64,000 bases of DNA from Streptomyces specialis (lineage in GTDB: Bacteria > Actinomycetota > Actinomycetes > Streptomycetales > Streptomycetaceae), in contig NZ_LN929894.1 in assembly GCF_001493375.1 (NCBI RefSeq), positions 424,513-488,512 on the forward strand, given 5' to 3'. This document shows positions 33,976 to 41,968 of the stretch, piece by piece (positions within the stretch are counted from its first letter, which is position 1; each line of letters opens with the position of its first letter). A program made the position numbers and the translations under genes. The notes below the pieces were generated by a model, which saw nothing but the letters and a program-made list of their open reading frames with translations, was not told where the DNA came from and made no database searches.

Positions 33976-35252
33976 GGGAGTGCTCCTTCTTGTCGCGGTT
34001 GCGCTCGATGCGGTTGCGCTCGCTGCGGGCCGGGGCGCGGAGCGCGCGAACCCCACAGGACGAAAACGGGGTTGACGGCGGCCAGCCGCGTCACATCGCC
34101 GGGCAGCGGGGCCAGCCGGGCGGACTGGAGCAATACGCCGTCGGGCACCAGGCCCCCGGCCGCCAGCGCCTCCCGGGCCGCCGCCACGCGGTCCAGCGCG
34201 GCCAGCGTGACGACGACCGCGCGGCGCGCGCGGCGCGCGCAGGCCGTCACGATCGCCGCCAGGTCCGCGCCCCCGCCGCCGACGAACACGGCGTCCGGGT
34301 CGGGCAGTTCCTCCAGCGCGCCGGGCGCGGTGCCGTGCACGGCCTGGACGTCCACGCCGTGCGCGGTCGCGTTGGCCAGGCAGCGGGCGACGCCGTCGGC
34401 GGTCCGCTCCACGGCGATCGCCGCCGCGCCCAGCCGGGCGCACTCCACGGCGACCGAGCCGGAGCCCGCGCCGACGTCCCACACCAGGTCTCCCAGCCGG
34501 GGCCCGAGCCGGGCCAGAGCGAGTGCCCGCACCTCGGACTTGGTGACCATCGAGTCCCGGTGCGCGAACGCGGCCTCCGGCAGCGCCCATCCGTCCGGGC
34601 CGGGCGGCGGGCCGCCGATGGTCCGCTGCGCGGGCGCCACGGCCCGCGTCCCGTCCAGGCACAGCACCACGTGCCCGCTCTCCGGCCAGTGCCGCGCGGC
34701 GGCCTCGGCGGGGGAGAGCCGGACGACGCGCTCGCCGCCGTCCGGATCGCCCCGGGCCGTGGCCACGACGAGCGTGCGCGGCACCCCGGCGGTCGCCAGC
34801 GCCGCCCCCAACTCGCCCGGCCCGGCGCCCGGTCCGGTCAGCACGGCCACCTTGGGCCGGGCCCGGCAGACGTTGACCGCGACGCGCGGGTCGCGGCCGT
34901 GCGCGCTGACGACGACGGCGTCGTCCCACGGCAGCCCGGCCCGGGCGAACGCGACGGCCACGGCGGGTGCGGAGGGCCGCACGTCGAGCGCCGCGGACCC
35001 GAACCGGTCGGCGAGCACCCGCACGATCCCGAAGAACCCCGGGTCCCCCGACGCCAGCACCACGACCCGGCCGCCGGCCCGCACCCGCTCCTCGATGGTC
35101 GTCAACGCAGGGGCGAGCGGGCCCAGTTCGACGCGCTCCGCGTCCGGTGGCAGGGTGGCCGCCGCGAGGTGGCGGCGGGCGCCGACCACCAGCGCCGCGT
35201 CGCCGACGACCGCGCCGGGGCCGCCCGTTCCCACGCCCAGGACCGTGATCAC
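33972..35252 (-). CDS. cobL: Precorrin-6Y C5,15-methyltransferase CobL (CbiE-CbiT fusion)
   Basis: A 426-residue two-domain enzyme. The N-terminal half (about 1-200, ITVLGVGTGGPGAV and VVLASGDPGFFGI) is a CbiE tetrapyrrole methylase. The C-terminal half (about 230-410) is CbiT: HRDSMVTKSEVRALALARL, VWDVGAGSGSVAVE (SAM loop) and DAVFVGGGGADL. It methylates C5 and C15 and decarboxylates the C12 acetate. GTG 35252 overlaps the cbiD stop. The Arg/Pro/Gln-rich C-terminal extension is not part of the fold. Confidence 0.95.
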   Translation of the reverse strand: MITVLGVGTGGPGAVVGDAALVVGARRHLAAATLPPDAERVELGPLAPALTTIEERVRAGGRVVVLASGDPGFFGIVRVLADRFGSAALDVRPSAPAVAVAFARAGLPWDDAVVVSAHGRDPRVAVNVCRARPKVAVLTGPGAGPGELGAALATAGVPRTLVVATARGDPDGGERVVRLSPAEAAARHWPESGHVVLCLDGTRAVAPAQRTIGGPPPGPDGWALPEAAFAHRDSMVTKSEVRALALARLGPRLGDLVWDVGAGSGSVAVECARLGAAAIAVERTADGVARCLANATAHGVDVQAVHGTAPGALEELPDPDAVFVGGGGADLAAIVTACARRARRAVVVTLAALDRVAAAREALAAGGLVPDGVLLQSARLAPLPGDVTRLAAVNPVFVLWGSRAPRPGPQRAQPHRAQPRQEGALP

Positions 35253-36421
35253 GGCGCCTCCCGCAGCAGTCCGCCCGGCGGGGCGGCGGCGATCAGCGTC
35301 TCGCCCGTGAAGTCCACCATCGCCGCCTCCGCGACGATCCGGCCGTCCACGAACCGCTCCAGCACCCGCGCCACCCGGCGGCACAACTCCTCACCGGCCG
35401 TGGCCAGCAGACCGGCGGACTCCCACAGTTCGTACGCGTGCCGGGCCGTGTTCGCCGCCGCCACCGCGTCGGCCAGCGACGCGGGGCCGCCCACCGCCCC
35501 GGTGACCTCGGCCAGCACGCCGGTGTCCACCTTCGATCGCGTGTAGTGGGTCATCAGCACACCCGACGCGAGCTTCGTCAGCTTCCCGATCATCCCGACG
35601 AACACCACCCGGGGCAGCCCGCCCTCCACCGAACGCCGCAACGCCGCGCCCGTGAAGTCGCCGACCTCCACGAACGCCACGTCCGGCAGCCACGGCAGCA
35701 TCCGCATCGCGCCGCGCTCCGTCCGGCCGCCCGTGCACAGCACCATGGCGGGCACGCCCTGCGCCGCCGCCACGGACACCGCCTGCTCCACGCTCGCCCG
35801 CCATGACGCCGTGGAGAACGGCCGCACGATGCCCGTGGTCCCCAGGATCGAGATGCCGCCGATGATCCCGAGCCGCGCGTTCGTCGTCTTCCGCGCCCGC
35901 ACCTCGCCGTCCGGCACGCTGATCGTCACATCGACACCGTGCTCCGCGACGTCGATGACCTCCCGTACCGCCTGGTCGATCATCCGGCGCGGCACCGCGT
36001 TGATCGCCGGGCCACCGACCTCGAGTCCCAGGCCGGGCCGGGTCACCACACCGACACCGACGCCGCCGTGCAGCGCCAGCCCGGGCCGCTCGCGCCAACT
36101 CACCGTCGCCGTCAGACAGGAGCCGTGCGTCACGTCCGGGTCGTCGCCCGCGTCCTTCACCACGACCGCCTCGGCGCGCCCGGCGCGCAGCAGTTCGGCC
36201 CGGTCCACGGCGAACGTCACCCGCTGCCCGGACGGCAGCGCCACCTCGACCCACCGCTGCGGCTCGCCCGTCGTCAGGTGCAGCGCGGCGGCCCGCGCCG
36301 CCGCCGACGCGCAGGTGCCCGTCGTCCACCCGGTGCGCAGCGCCCGTTGCCGGGCCTTGGCGGTTCTCGGCAGATCCGGCTCGCGCAGCTCGGGGCCCTC
36401 CTCCGGCCGCCCCTCACTCAT
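35249..36421 (-). CDS. cbiD: Cobalt-precorrin-5B C1-methyltransferase CbiD
   Basis: A 390-residue CbiD. LRTGWTTGTCASAAARAAALHL is the diagnostic N-terminal block (quoted in part: TGWTTGTCASAAA). VTHGSCLTATVSW, GLGLEVGGPAINAVPRRMI and RRSVEGGLPRVVFVGMIGKLTK are also conserved. It methylates C1 in the cobalt-early route. The N-terminal 25 residues are an acidic extension. It overlaps cobM by 8 bp. Confidence 0.95.
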   Translation of the reverse strand: MSEGRPEEGPELREPDLPRTAKARQRALRTGWTTGTCASAAARAAALHLTTGEPQRWVEVALPSGQRVTFAVDRAELLRAGRAEAVVVKDAGDDPDVTHGSCLTATVSWRERPGLALHGGVGVGVVTRPGLGLEVGGPAINAVPRRMIDQAVREVIDVAEHGVDVTISVPDGEVRARKTTNARLGIIGGISILGTTGIVRPFSTASWRASVEQAVSVAAAQGVPAMVLCTGGRTERGAMRMLPWLPDVAFVEVGDFTGAALRRSVEGGLPRVVFVGMIGKLTKLASGVLMTHYTRSKVDTGVLAEVTGAVGGPASLADAVAAANTARHAYELWESAGLLATAGEELCRRVARVLERFVDGRIVAEAAMVDFTGETLIAAAPPGGLLREAP

Positions 36422-37259
36422 CGTGGCCCGCCTTCGCCGCCCGCAGCACGTCCCTGGCGCCGCGCTCGGCCCGCCGGAAGCCGTGGAAGTGGCCGGGGTG
36501 ATAAAGGTGCGAACGCGTGCCGGACGCCGCGAGCGCCGGGCCGACCAGGAACAACGTGTGCTTCCACAGCCGGTGTTCCTTGACGGTCTCCTCCAGCGTC
36601 TCCACCGTGCAGTCCAGGATCAGTTCGTCCTCCCACGTCGCCCGGTACGCCACGATCACCGGTGTCCGCGGGGCGTAGCCGCCCGCCAGCAGCTCCCGCG
36701 CCAACTGCCCGGAGCGCGCCGCCGACAGGAACAGCGCCATCGTCGTGCCGTGCCGCGCGAACTCCCGGACCTCCTCCCCGGCCGGCATCGGCGTCTTGCC
36801 GCCGCCCAGCCGCGTCAGGATCACCGACTGCGCCACCTCGGGAATGGTCAACTCCCGCCGCGCCAGCGCCGCGACGGCCGAGAACGCCGACACGCCCGGC
36901 ACGACCTCCACCTCGACGCCCAGCTCCTCGCAGCGGTCGATCTGCTCCTGGGTGCCGCCCCACAGGGCCGGATCCCCGGAGTGGACCCGCGCGATCCGCG
37001 TCACCTCGCCGCGTGCCGCGCGCTGGTAGACGGCGATCACGTCCTCCAGCGACATCGCCGCCGAGTCCATGATCTCCGCGCCGGGCCGGGCGTGCCCGAT
37101 GACATCCGGGTGGACCAGGCTGGCCGCCCAGATCACGACATCCGCCTCGGCGATGGCCCGCGCGCCCCGGAACGTGAGCAGATCCGCCGCCCCCGGCCCG
37201 GCCCCCACGAACGTCACCTTGCCGTGCCCGGCATGTCCCTCGACAGGCTCCTCGTTCAC
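36414..37259 (-). CDS. cobM: Precorrin-4 C11-methyltransferase CobM/CbiF
   Basis: A 281-residue class III SAM methyltransferase. VTFVGAGPGAADLLTFRGARAI is the cofactor-binding start, IARVHSGDPALWGGTQEQI the active-site block and VVPGVSAFSAVAALARRELTIPEVAQSVILTR the CobM signature (in parts). There is a conserved VIVAYRATW near the end. It methylates C11 after ring contraction. It overlaps cobI by 4 bp and cbiD by 8 bp. Confidence 0.95.
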   Translation of the reverse strand: MNEEPVEGHAGHGKVTFVGAGPGAADLLTFRGARAIAEADVVIWAASLVHPDVIGHARPGAEIMDSAAMSLEDVIAVYQRAARGEVTRIARVHSGDPALWGGTQEQIDRCEELGVEVEVVPGVSAFSAVAALARRELTIPEVAQSVILTRLGGGKTPMPAGEEVREFARHGTTMALFLSAARSGQLARELLAGGYAPRTPVIVAYRATWEDELILDCTVETLEETVKEHRLWKHTLFLVGPALAASGTRSHLYHPGHFHGFRRAERGARDVLRAAKAGHDE

Positions 37260-38002
37260 AGCTTTCCTCCCCTTCCCGTCCGGCGTGCCGGAGCGATCAA
37301 TGTGGACAGGTAGGGGAGTTCACCGTTCTCCGGCAGCTCCCCGGCCGGGCGGATCGACTCCTCCGGCAGGCCCAGGGCCGAGCCCCACACCGCGCCCTCG
37401 GCCCGGCCGGTCTCGTGCAGCGCGGCGACCACCTCGCCCGCCAGGCGCCCGAACTTGTAGGCCACGACGGTGCCGGGCCCGCGCAGCGCCTCCCGCAGCA
37501 CTTCGGCCCCGGCGGTCACCGGCACCAGCGTCAACGGCTCGGTGCCCTCGGTCAGTACGGCACCGCCGCGCGCCGCGAGATCCTGCATGGCGGTGATGCC
37601 CGGCACCGTCTCCACCCGCAGTCCCGGCACCGACTCGCCCACGGTCTGCGCGAGATACGTGAACGTCGAGTACACGTTCGGGTCGCCGATCGTGGCGAAC
37701 GCCACCGAGCCGTGCTCCCGCAGGAGTTGGGCGACGCGTTCGCCCGCCGCGTCCCACGCGGCCTCCCGCCGCGCCCGGTCGGTGCGCTCGTTGAGCGCGA
37801 ACACGACCCGCACCACCCGCTCGGCCGGCACGTAGTGCAGCACGGTCGCCTCGGCCCGCCCGCGTTCGCCCGTGTCGAGCACGGGCACGACGACGACGGC
37901 CGCGCCGCGCAGCGCGTTCACGCCTTTCACGGTGACCAGTTCGGGATCGCCGGGGCCGACGCCGACTCCCGTCAGCAGGGGGACGGGCTCTGCGGTGCTC
38001 AT
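37256..38002 (-). CDS. cobI: Precorrin-2 C20-methyltransferase CobI/CbiL
   Basis: A 248-residue SAM-dependent tetrapyrrole methylase. LTGVGVGPGDPELVTVKGVNAL is the canonical start, FATIGDPNVYSTFTYLA and VETVPGITAMQDLAAR define CobI. It makes the first committed corrin methylation at C20. ATG 38002 overlaps the cobB stop (ATGA). Confidence 0.95.
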   Translation of the reverse strand: MSTAEPVPLLTGVGVGPGDPELVTVKGVNALRGAAVVVVPVLDTGERGRAEATVLHYVPAERVVRVVFALNERTDRARREAAWDAAGERVAQLLREHGSVAFATIGDPNVYSTFTYLAQTVGESVPGLRVETVPGITAMQDLAARGGAVLTEGTEPLTLVPVTAGAEVLREALRGPGTVVAYKFGRLAGEVVAALHETGRAEGAVWGSALGLPEESIRPAGELPENGELPYLSTLIAPARRTGRGGKL

Positions 38003-39375
38003 GGGGTGCTTCCTGTCGTGAGGGTGTGGGCGGCGGCGCGTTCCACCAGCCGCCCGGCCGCCGAGGGCACGGCGGCCCAGTGTGTGTGCAGGTACGAGGC
38101 GTGCACCCCGTCCCGCACGAAGCCTTCGGCGCGGCGCTCCGGGTGCGTGACGCCCCACGCGGGCCGTTCGCCCGCGCCCGGTTCGACGACGGTCCGGTGG
38201 AACTCGTGTCCCCGCACCCGCGTTCCGGCCGCCACCAGCGCGTTGTCGCCCAGCGCGACCGCCGCCCGGTACCCGAGGGTCAGCCGTTCCGACATCCGGG
38301 CCGTGGCGTCCAGCACGCCGCACATCGGCTTGCCGTCCAACGACCGCGCCAGGTACAGCAGTCCGGCGCACTCGGCCGCCACCGGCGCGCCGCCGGCCGC
38401 GAGCGCGGCCACCGCCGCGCGCAGCGGCTCGTTCGCGGACAGCTCCGCCGCGTACACCTCGGGGAACCCGCCGCCGACGACCAGCCCGGCCGTGCCCTCC
38501 GGCAACGCCTCGTCGCGCAGCGGGTCGAACACCGCGACCTCCGCGCCCGCCGCCCGCAGCGCCTCGGTGTGCTCGGCATAGGAGAACGTGAACGCCGCCC
38601 CGCCCGCGACGGCGATCACCGGCCGTTCCGGAAACGTCCGTTCGGGCCGAGGCGGGGACCAGGCGTCCGGGGGCAGCGGTGGCGCGCTCCGTGCCAGCGC
38701 CCACACGGCGTCCAGGTCCACGCCGTCCCGCACTTGTGCCGCGAGCGTCGCGACGGCCGCGACCGCGTCGGCCTGCCGCTCGGCCACCGGCACAAGTCCC
38801 AGGTGCCGGGCGGGAGTCCGCACCTGCGGCGCGCGCCGCAGGACACCCAGCACCGGCACCCCGGAGGAGTCGAGCGCCTCGCGCAGCAGGCTCTCGTGGC
38901 GTGCGGAGCCGACCTTGTTGAGGATCACGCCCGCCAGCCGCACCCCGGGGTCCCACGACGCGAAGCCGTGCACGAGCGCGGCGACGGAACGCGACTGCGA
39001 CGACGCGTCCACCACCAGGACGACCGGCGCCCGCAGCAGCTTCGCCACCTGCGCCGTCGAGCCCAGCTCGCCCTCGCCCGCCGCGCCGTCGAACAGGCCC
39101 ATCACGCCTTCGACCACGGCGAGTGAGGCACCGGCCGCGCCGTTCACGAAGAGCGGCGCGATCAGTTCGGGACCGCACAGATAGGGGTCCAGGTTCCGGC
39201 CGGGGCGGCCGGTCGCCAGCGCGTGGTAGCCCGGATCGATGTAGTCCGGGCCGACCTTGTGACCGGAGACCGTCGTCCCGCGCGCGGCGAACGCGGCCAT
39301 CAGGCCGGTGGCGACGGTGGTCTTGCCGCTGCCCGAGGCGGGCGCGGCGACGACCAGGCGGGGCAGGGTCAGCAC
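37999..39375 (-). CDS. cobB: Cobyrinate a,c-diamide synthase CobB/CbiA
   Basis: A 458-residue ATP- and glutamine-dependent amidotransferase acting on the a and c carboxylates. The Walker A loop is APASGSGKTTVATGL (residues about 11-25), followed by GHKVGPDYIDPGYH. The C-terminal glutamine amidotransferase domain holds VVGGGFPEVYAAELS and the Cys nucleophile in AAECAGLLYLARSL, with VRGHEFHRT near the end. GTG start, only 4 bp after cobO. Confidence 0.95.
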   Translation of the reverse strand: MLTLPRLVVAAPASGSGKTTVATGLMAAFAARGTTVSGHKVGPDYIDPGYHALATGRPGRNLDPYLCGPELIAPLFVNGAAGASLAVVEGVMGLFDGAAGEGELGSTAQVAKLLRAPVVLVVDASSQSRSVAALVHGFASWDPGVRLAGVILNKVGSARHESLLREALDSSGVPVLGVLRRAPQVRTPARHLGLVPVAERQADAVAAVATLAAQVRDGVDLDAVWALARSAPPLPPDAWSPPRPERTFPERPVIAVAGGAAFTFSYAEHTEALRAAGAEVAVFDPLRDEALPEGTAGLVVGGGFPEVYAAELSANEPLRAAVAALAAGGAPVAAECAGLLYLARSLDGKPMCGVLDATARMSERLTLGYRAAVALGDNALVAAGTRVRGHEFHRTVVEPGAGERPAWGVTHPERRAEGFVRDGVHASYLHTHWAAVPSAAGRLVERAAAHTLTTGSTP

Positions 39376-39379
39376 GGGC

Positions 39380-39976
39380 TCACCATTCGATGCCTCGCTG
39401 ACCCTTCTGCCCGGCGTCCATCGGGTGCTTGACCTTGCCCATCTCGGTCACCAGATCGGCGGCGTCCAGGAGCGCGGCCGGCGCGTTCCGCCCGGTGATC
39501 ACCACGTGCTGCGTGCCCGGCCGGTCGCGCAGCACCGACACGACCTCGTCGGTGTCGACCCAGCCCCAGTGCATCGGATAGGCGAACTCGTCGAGCACGT
39601 ACAGCCGGTACGTCTCCGCCGCCAGGTCGCGCTTGACCTGTTCCCAGCCTTCGCGGGCGGCGTCCTCGCTGGTGGCGATGGAGCGCTGCACCCACGACCA
39701 GCCCTCGCCCATCTTGTGCCACGCCACGCTGCCGCCCTCGCCGCTGTCGCCGAGCACGCGCAGCGCCCGCTCCTCCCCGACGCGCCACTTGGCCGACTTG
39801 ACGAACTGGAACACGCCGATCGGCCAGCCCTGATTCCAGGCGCGCAGCGCCAGGCCGAACGCGGCCGTCGACTTCCCCTTCCCGGTGCCGGTGTGCACGA
39901 CGACCAGCGGCCGGTTGCGGCGCTGCCGGGTGGTGAGTCCGTCGTCGGGAACGACGGACGGCTGTCCCTGGGGCAT
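39380..39976 (-). CDS. cobO: Cob(I)yrinic acid a,c-diamide adenosyltransferase CobO/BtuR
   Basis: A 198-residue P-loop enzyme attaching the 5'-deoxyadenosyl ligand to cobalt. VVVHTGTGKGKSTAAFGLALRA carries the loop (residues about 30-37), VFQFVKSAKWRVGEE follows, and YRLYVLDEFAYPMHWGWVD is Walker B-like. It ends GQRGIEW, the usual BtuR C-terminus. Start ATG 39976 shares its first base position with the stop of the upstream chelatase (TGATG-type junction). Confidence 0.96.
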   Translation of the reverse strand: MPQGQPSVVPDDGLTTRQRRNRPLVVVHTGTGKGKSTAAFGLALRAWNQGWPIGVFQFVKSAKWRVGEERALRVLGDSGEGGSVAWHKMGEGWSWVQRSIATSEDAAREGWEQVKRDLAAETYRLYVLDEFAYPMHWGWVDTDEVVSVLRDRPGTQHVVITGRNAPAALLDAADLVTEMGKVKHPMDAGQKGQRGIEW

Positions 39977-40713
39977 CAGGCGGCTCTCCTCACGTCTTTG
40001 ACGAGCGCGGTCACCGTGTCCGCGCGCAACTCGTCGAGGGTGACGGCCGGTCCGCCCAGCTCGCGCGCCAACGCGCCCGCCAGGCCGAGCCGTACCGGTC
40101 CGGTTTCGCAGTCCACCACGACCGACGCGGTTCCGTCGGCGGCCAGCAGGCGCGCCGCGCGGCGGGCCCGGTCCACCGGCTCGGGTCCGCCGGTGGCGCG
40201 CCCGTCCGTGATGGCGACCAGCAGCGGGCGGCGCGCCGGGTCGCGCAGCCGCTCCACCCGCAGAACCTCGCGGGCCCGCAACAGCCCCTCGGCCAGCGGT
40301 GTCCGTCCGCCCGTCGGCAGCGACTCCAGGCGGACGGCGGCGCCGTCGACCGACGAGGTGGGCGGCAGCACCACCTCGGCGGCCGACCGCCGGAACGTCA
40401 CCAGGCCCACCTTGTCGCGCCGTTGGTAGGCGTCGAGCAGCAGCGACAGCACGGCGCCCTTGACGGCGCTCATCCGCTGCCGCGCGGCCATCGAGCCGGA
40501 GGCGTCCACGACGAAGAGCACGAGGTTCGACTCGCGGCCCTCCCGCACCGACTCCCGCAGGTCGTCGCGCCGCAGGACCAGGCCGGTCCCGGACCGGCCG
40601 CGCGCCCGCTGGGGCGGCGCGGCGGCGCGCAGGGTGGCGGCCACGTGGAGCTTGCCGAGGGTGCCCCGGGGGCGGCGGTCGCCCGTGGTGCGGCCCCTCT
40701 CTCTTCTACACAT
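39976..40713 (-). CDS. Chelatase subunit, C-terminal von Willebrand A part (5' part separated by adapter)
   Basis: This is the C-terminal part of the ChlI/ChlD-like chelatase whose AAA+ half lies at 40784-41968. [24 protein letters not shown] contains the MIDAS DxSxS motif, and [23 protein letters not shown] follows. Authentic sequence starts about 40696; the first six codons read from here (CRRERG region) are adapter. The gene is expected to be continuous, with about 140 bp of artefact between the halves. It probably supports cobalt insertion or CobN function. Confidence 0.85.
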   Translation of the reverse strand: MCRRERGRTTGDRRPRGTLGKLHVAATLRAAAPPQRARGRSGTGLVLRRDDLRESVREGRESNLVLFVVDASGSMAARQRMSAVKGAVLSLLLDAYQRRDKVGLVTFRRSAAEVVLPPTSSVDGAAVRLESLPTGGRTPLAEGLLRAREVLRVERLRDPARRPLLVAITDGRATGGPEPVDRARRAARLLAADGTASVVVDCETGPVRLGLAGALARELGGPAVTLDELRADTVTALVKDVRRAA

Positions 40714-40830
40714 CTGACGCCGCCCACGGAGAGGGCGGTGGAGGACTCGGAGGCGGTTTCCTCGATCAAAATAAACACGTTAATTACCACTCTGTGTTGT
40801 ATGACCGTCTGGTAGATATTATGGCACGGG
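40697..40830. other. Nextera adapter-derived assembly artefact (site D)
   Basis: CTcTCTCTTcTACACATCT (40697-40715) is the mosaic end with two mismatches. GACGCCGCCCACGG matches the read-1-side arm, and AGAGGGCGGTGGAGGACTCGG resembles index-plus-P5 (AGAGGATA, GTGTAG, then ATCTCGG). About 70 bp of unusually AT-rich sequence follows (40765-40825). It splits the chelatase gene. Confidence 0.9.
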
Positions 40831-41968
40831 GGCCGCCGTCCCCGGACGGCTCGGGGGCGTCCCGGCCGTCGTCCCGGCCACCGTCCCCGTCGTCGTCCCG
40901 GCCGCCGCCCGGGGGAGTCGGCTCGGGATCGTCGTCGCCGTCGTTCCCGCTCCCGCCCCGCGCCTCCTCCAGGGCCTCGTCGAGCTTCTCCTCGTCCAGC
41001 CCGGGCGCGTCGAACGGCGAACGGCGCCTGCGGTGGGGCAGCGCCAGCAGCGCCGCCTGCCGCACGTCCTCGGCGAGCACATCGGTCCGGCCCGCCCACG
41101 CCGCCAGCGCGGTCGCGGTGCGCGCCATCACGATGTCGGCGCGCATGCCGTCCACCTCGAACGCCGCGCACGTCGCCGCGATCTGCCGCAGCGCCGCGTC
41201 ACCCAGCCGCACCGAGGGCAGCAACGCCCGCGCGGCGGCGATCCGTTGCCGCAGCGCCTCCTCGTCGTCCGCCCACCGCGCGGCGAACCCGTCCGGGTCG
41301 TCGTCGTAGGCGAGGCGGCGCCGTACGACCTCCACCCGCTCGTCGGTCTCGCGGGACGCGGCGACTTCGACGGTCAGCCCGAAGCGGTCCAGCAACTGCG
41401 GGCGCAACTCGCCCTCTTCGGGGTTCATGGTGCCGACCAGCAGGAAACGCGAGGCGTACCGGACGGAGACGCCCTCGCGTTCGACGTAGGCGGTGCCCAT
41501 GGCGGCGGCGTCCAGCAGCGAGTCCACCAGGAAGTCGCTGAGCAGGTTCACCTCGTCCACGTACAGCACGCCCCGGTGCGCCTGGGCCAGCAGCCCCGGC
41601 TCGAACGCCTTCACGCCCTCGGCCAGGGCCCGTTCGATGTCCAGCGCCCCGACGAGCCGGTCCTCGCTCGCGCCGACCGGCAGTTCCACCAGCCGCGCGG
41701 CCCGGGTGGTCGCGTTCCCCTCGGCCGGGTGCGGCCCGTCCGGGCAGCCGGGGTCGGGCGCGGCCGGGGCGCAGGAGAACCGGCACCACGCCACGACCTC
41801 CACCGGCGGCAGCAGCGCCGAAAGCGCCCGCACGGCCGTGCTCTTGGCGGTGCCCTTCTCGCCCCGCACCAGCACCCCGCCCACGGCGGGGGACACCGCG
41901 TTGAGCAGCAGGGCGAGCCGCAGATCGGTCATGCCGACGATCGCGGTGAACGGGTAAGCGCTGGTCAT
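40784..41968 (-). CDS. Chelatase subunit, N-terminal AAA+ (ChlI/BchI-like) part
   Basis: Residues 1-330 are an AAA+ magnesium-chelatase-like ATPase: [20 protein letters not shown] (Walker A), [21 protein letters not shown] (Walker B), [25 protein letters not shown] (sensor). An acidic Asp/Gly/Pro linker (about 345-385) leads to the VWA domain in full-length ChlD-type proteins. The apparent end ([13 protein letters not shown]) is artefact D. In many actinomycetes this protein accompanies CobN and may replace CobS/CobT as the ATPase motor of the cobaltochelatase. ATG 41968 overlaps the cobN stop. Confidence 0.88.
   Translation of the reverse strand: MTSAYPFTAIVGMTDLRLALLLNAVSPAVGGVLVRGEKGTAKSTAVRALSALLPPVEVVAWCRFSCAPAAPDPGCPDGPHPAEGNATTRAARLVELPVGASEDRLVGALDIERALAEGVKAFEPGLLAQAHRGVLYVDEVNLLSDFLVDSLLDAAAMGTAYVEREGVSVRYASRFLLVGTMNPEEGELRPQLLDRFGLTVEVAASRETDERVEVVRRRLAYDDDPDGFAARWADDEEALRQRIAAARALLPSVRLGDAALRQIAATCAAFEVDGMRADIVMARTATALAAWAGRTDVLAEDVRQAALLALPHRRRRSPFDAPGLDEEKLDEALEEARGGSGNDGDDDPEPTPPGGGRDDDGDGGRDDGRDAPEPSGDGGPRAIISTRRSYNTEW

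Noticed and set aside
39976-41968. Chelatase as two independent genes or a pseudogene
   Set aside because: The break coincides exactly with adapter sequence (site D); the two halves together make a normal ChlD-like protein.
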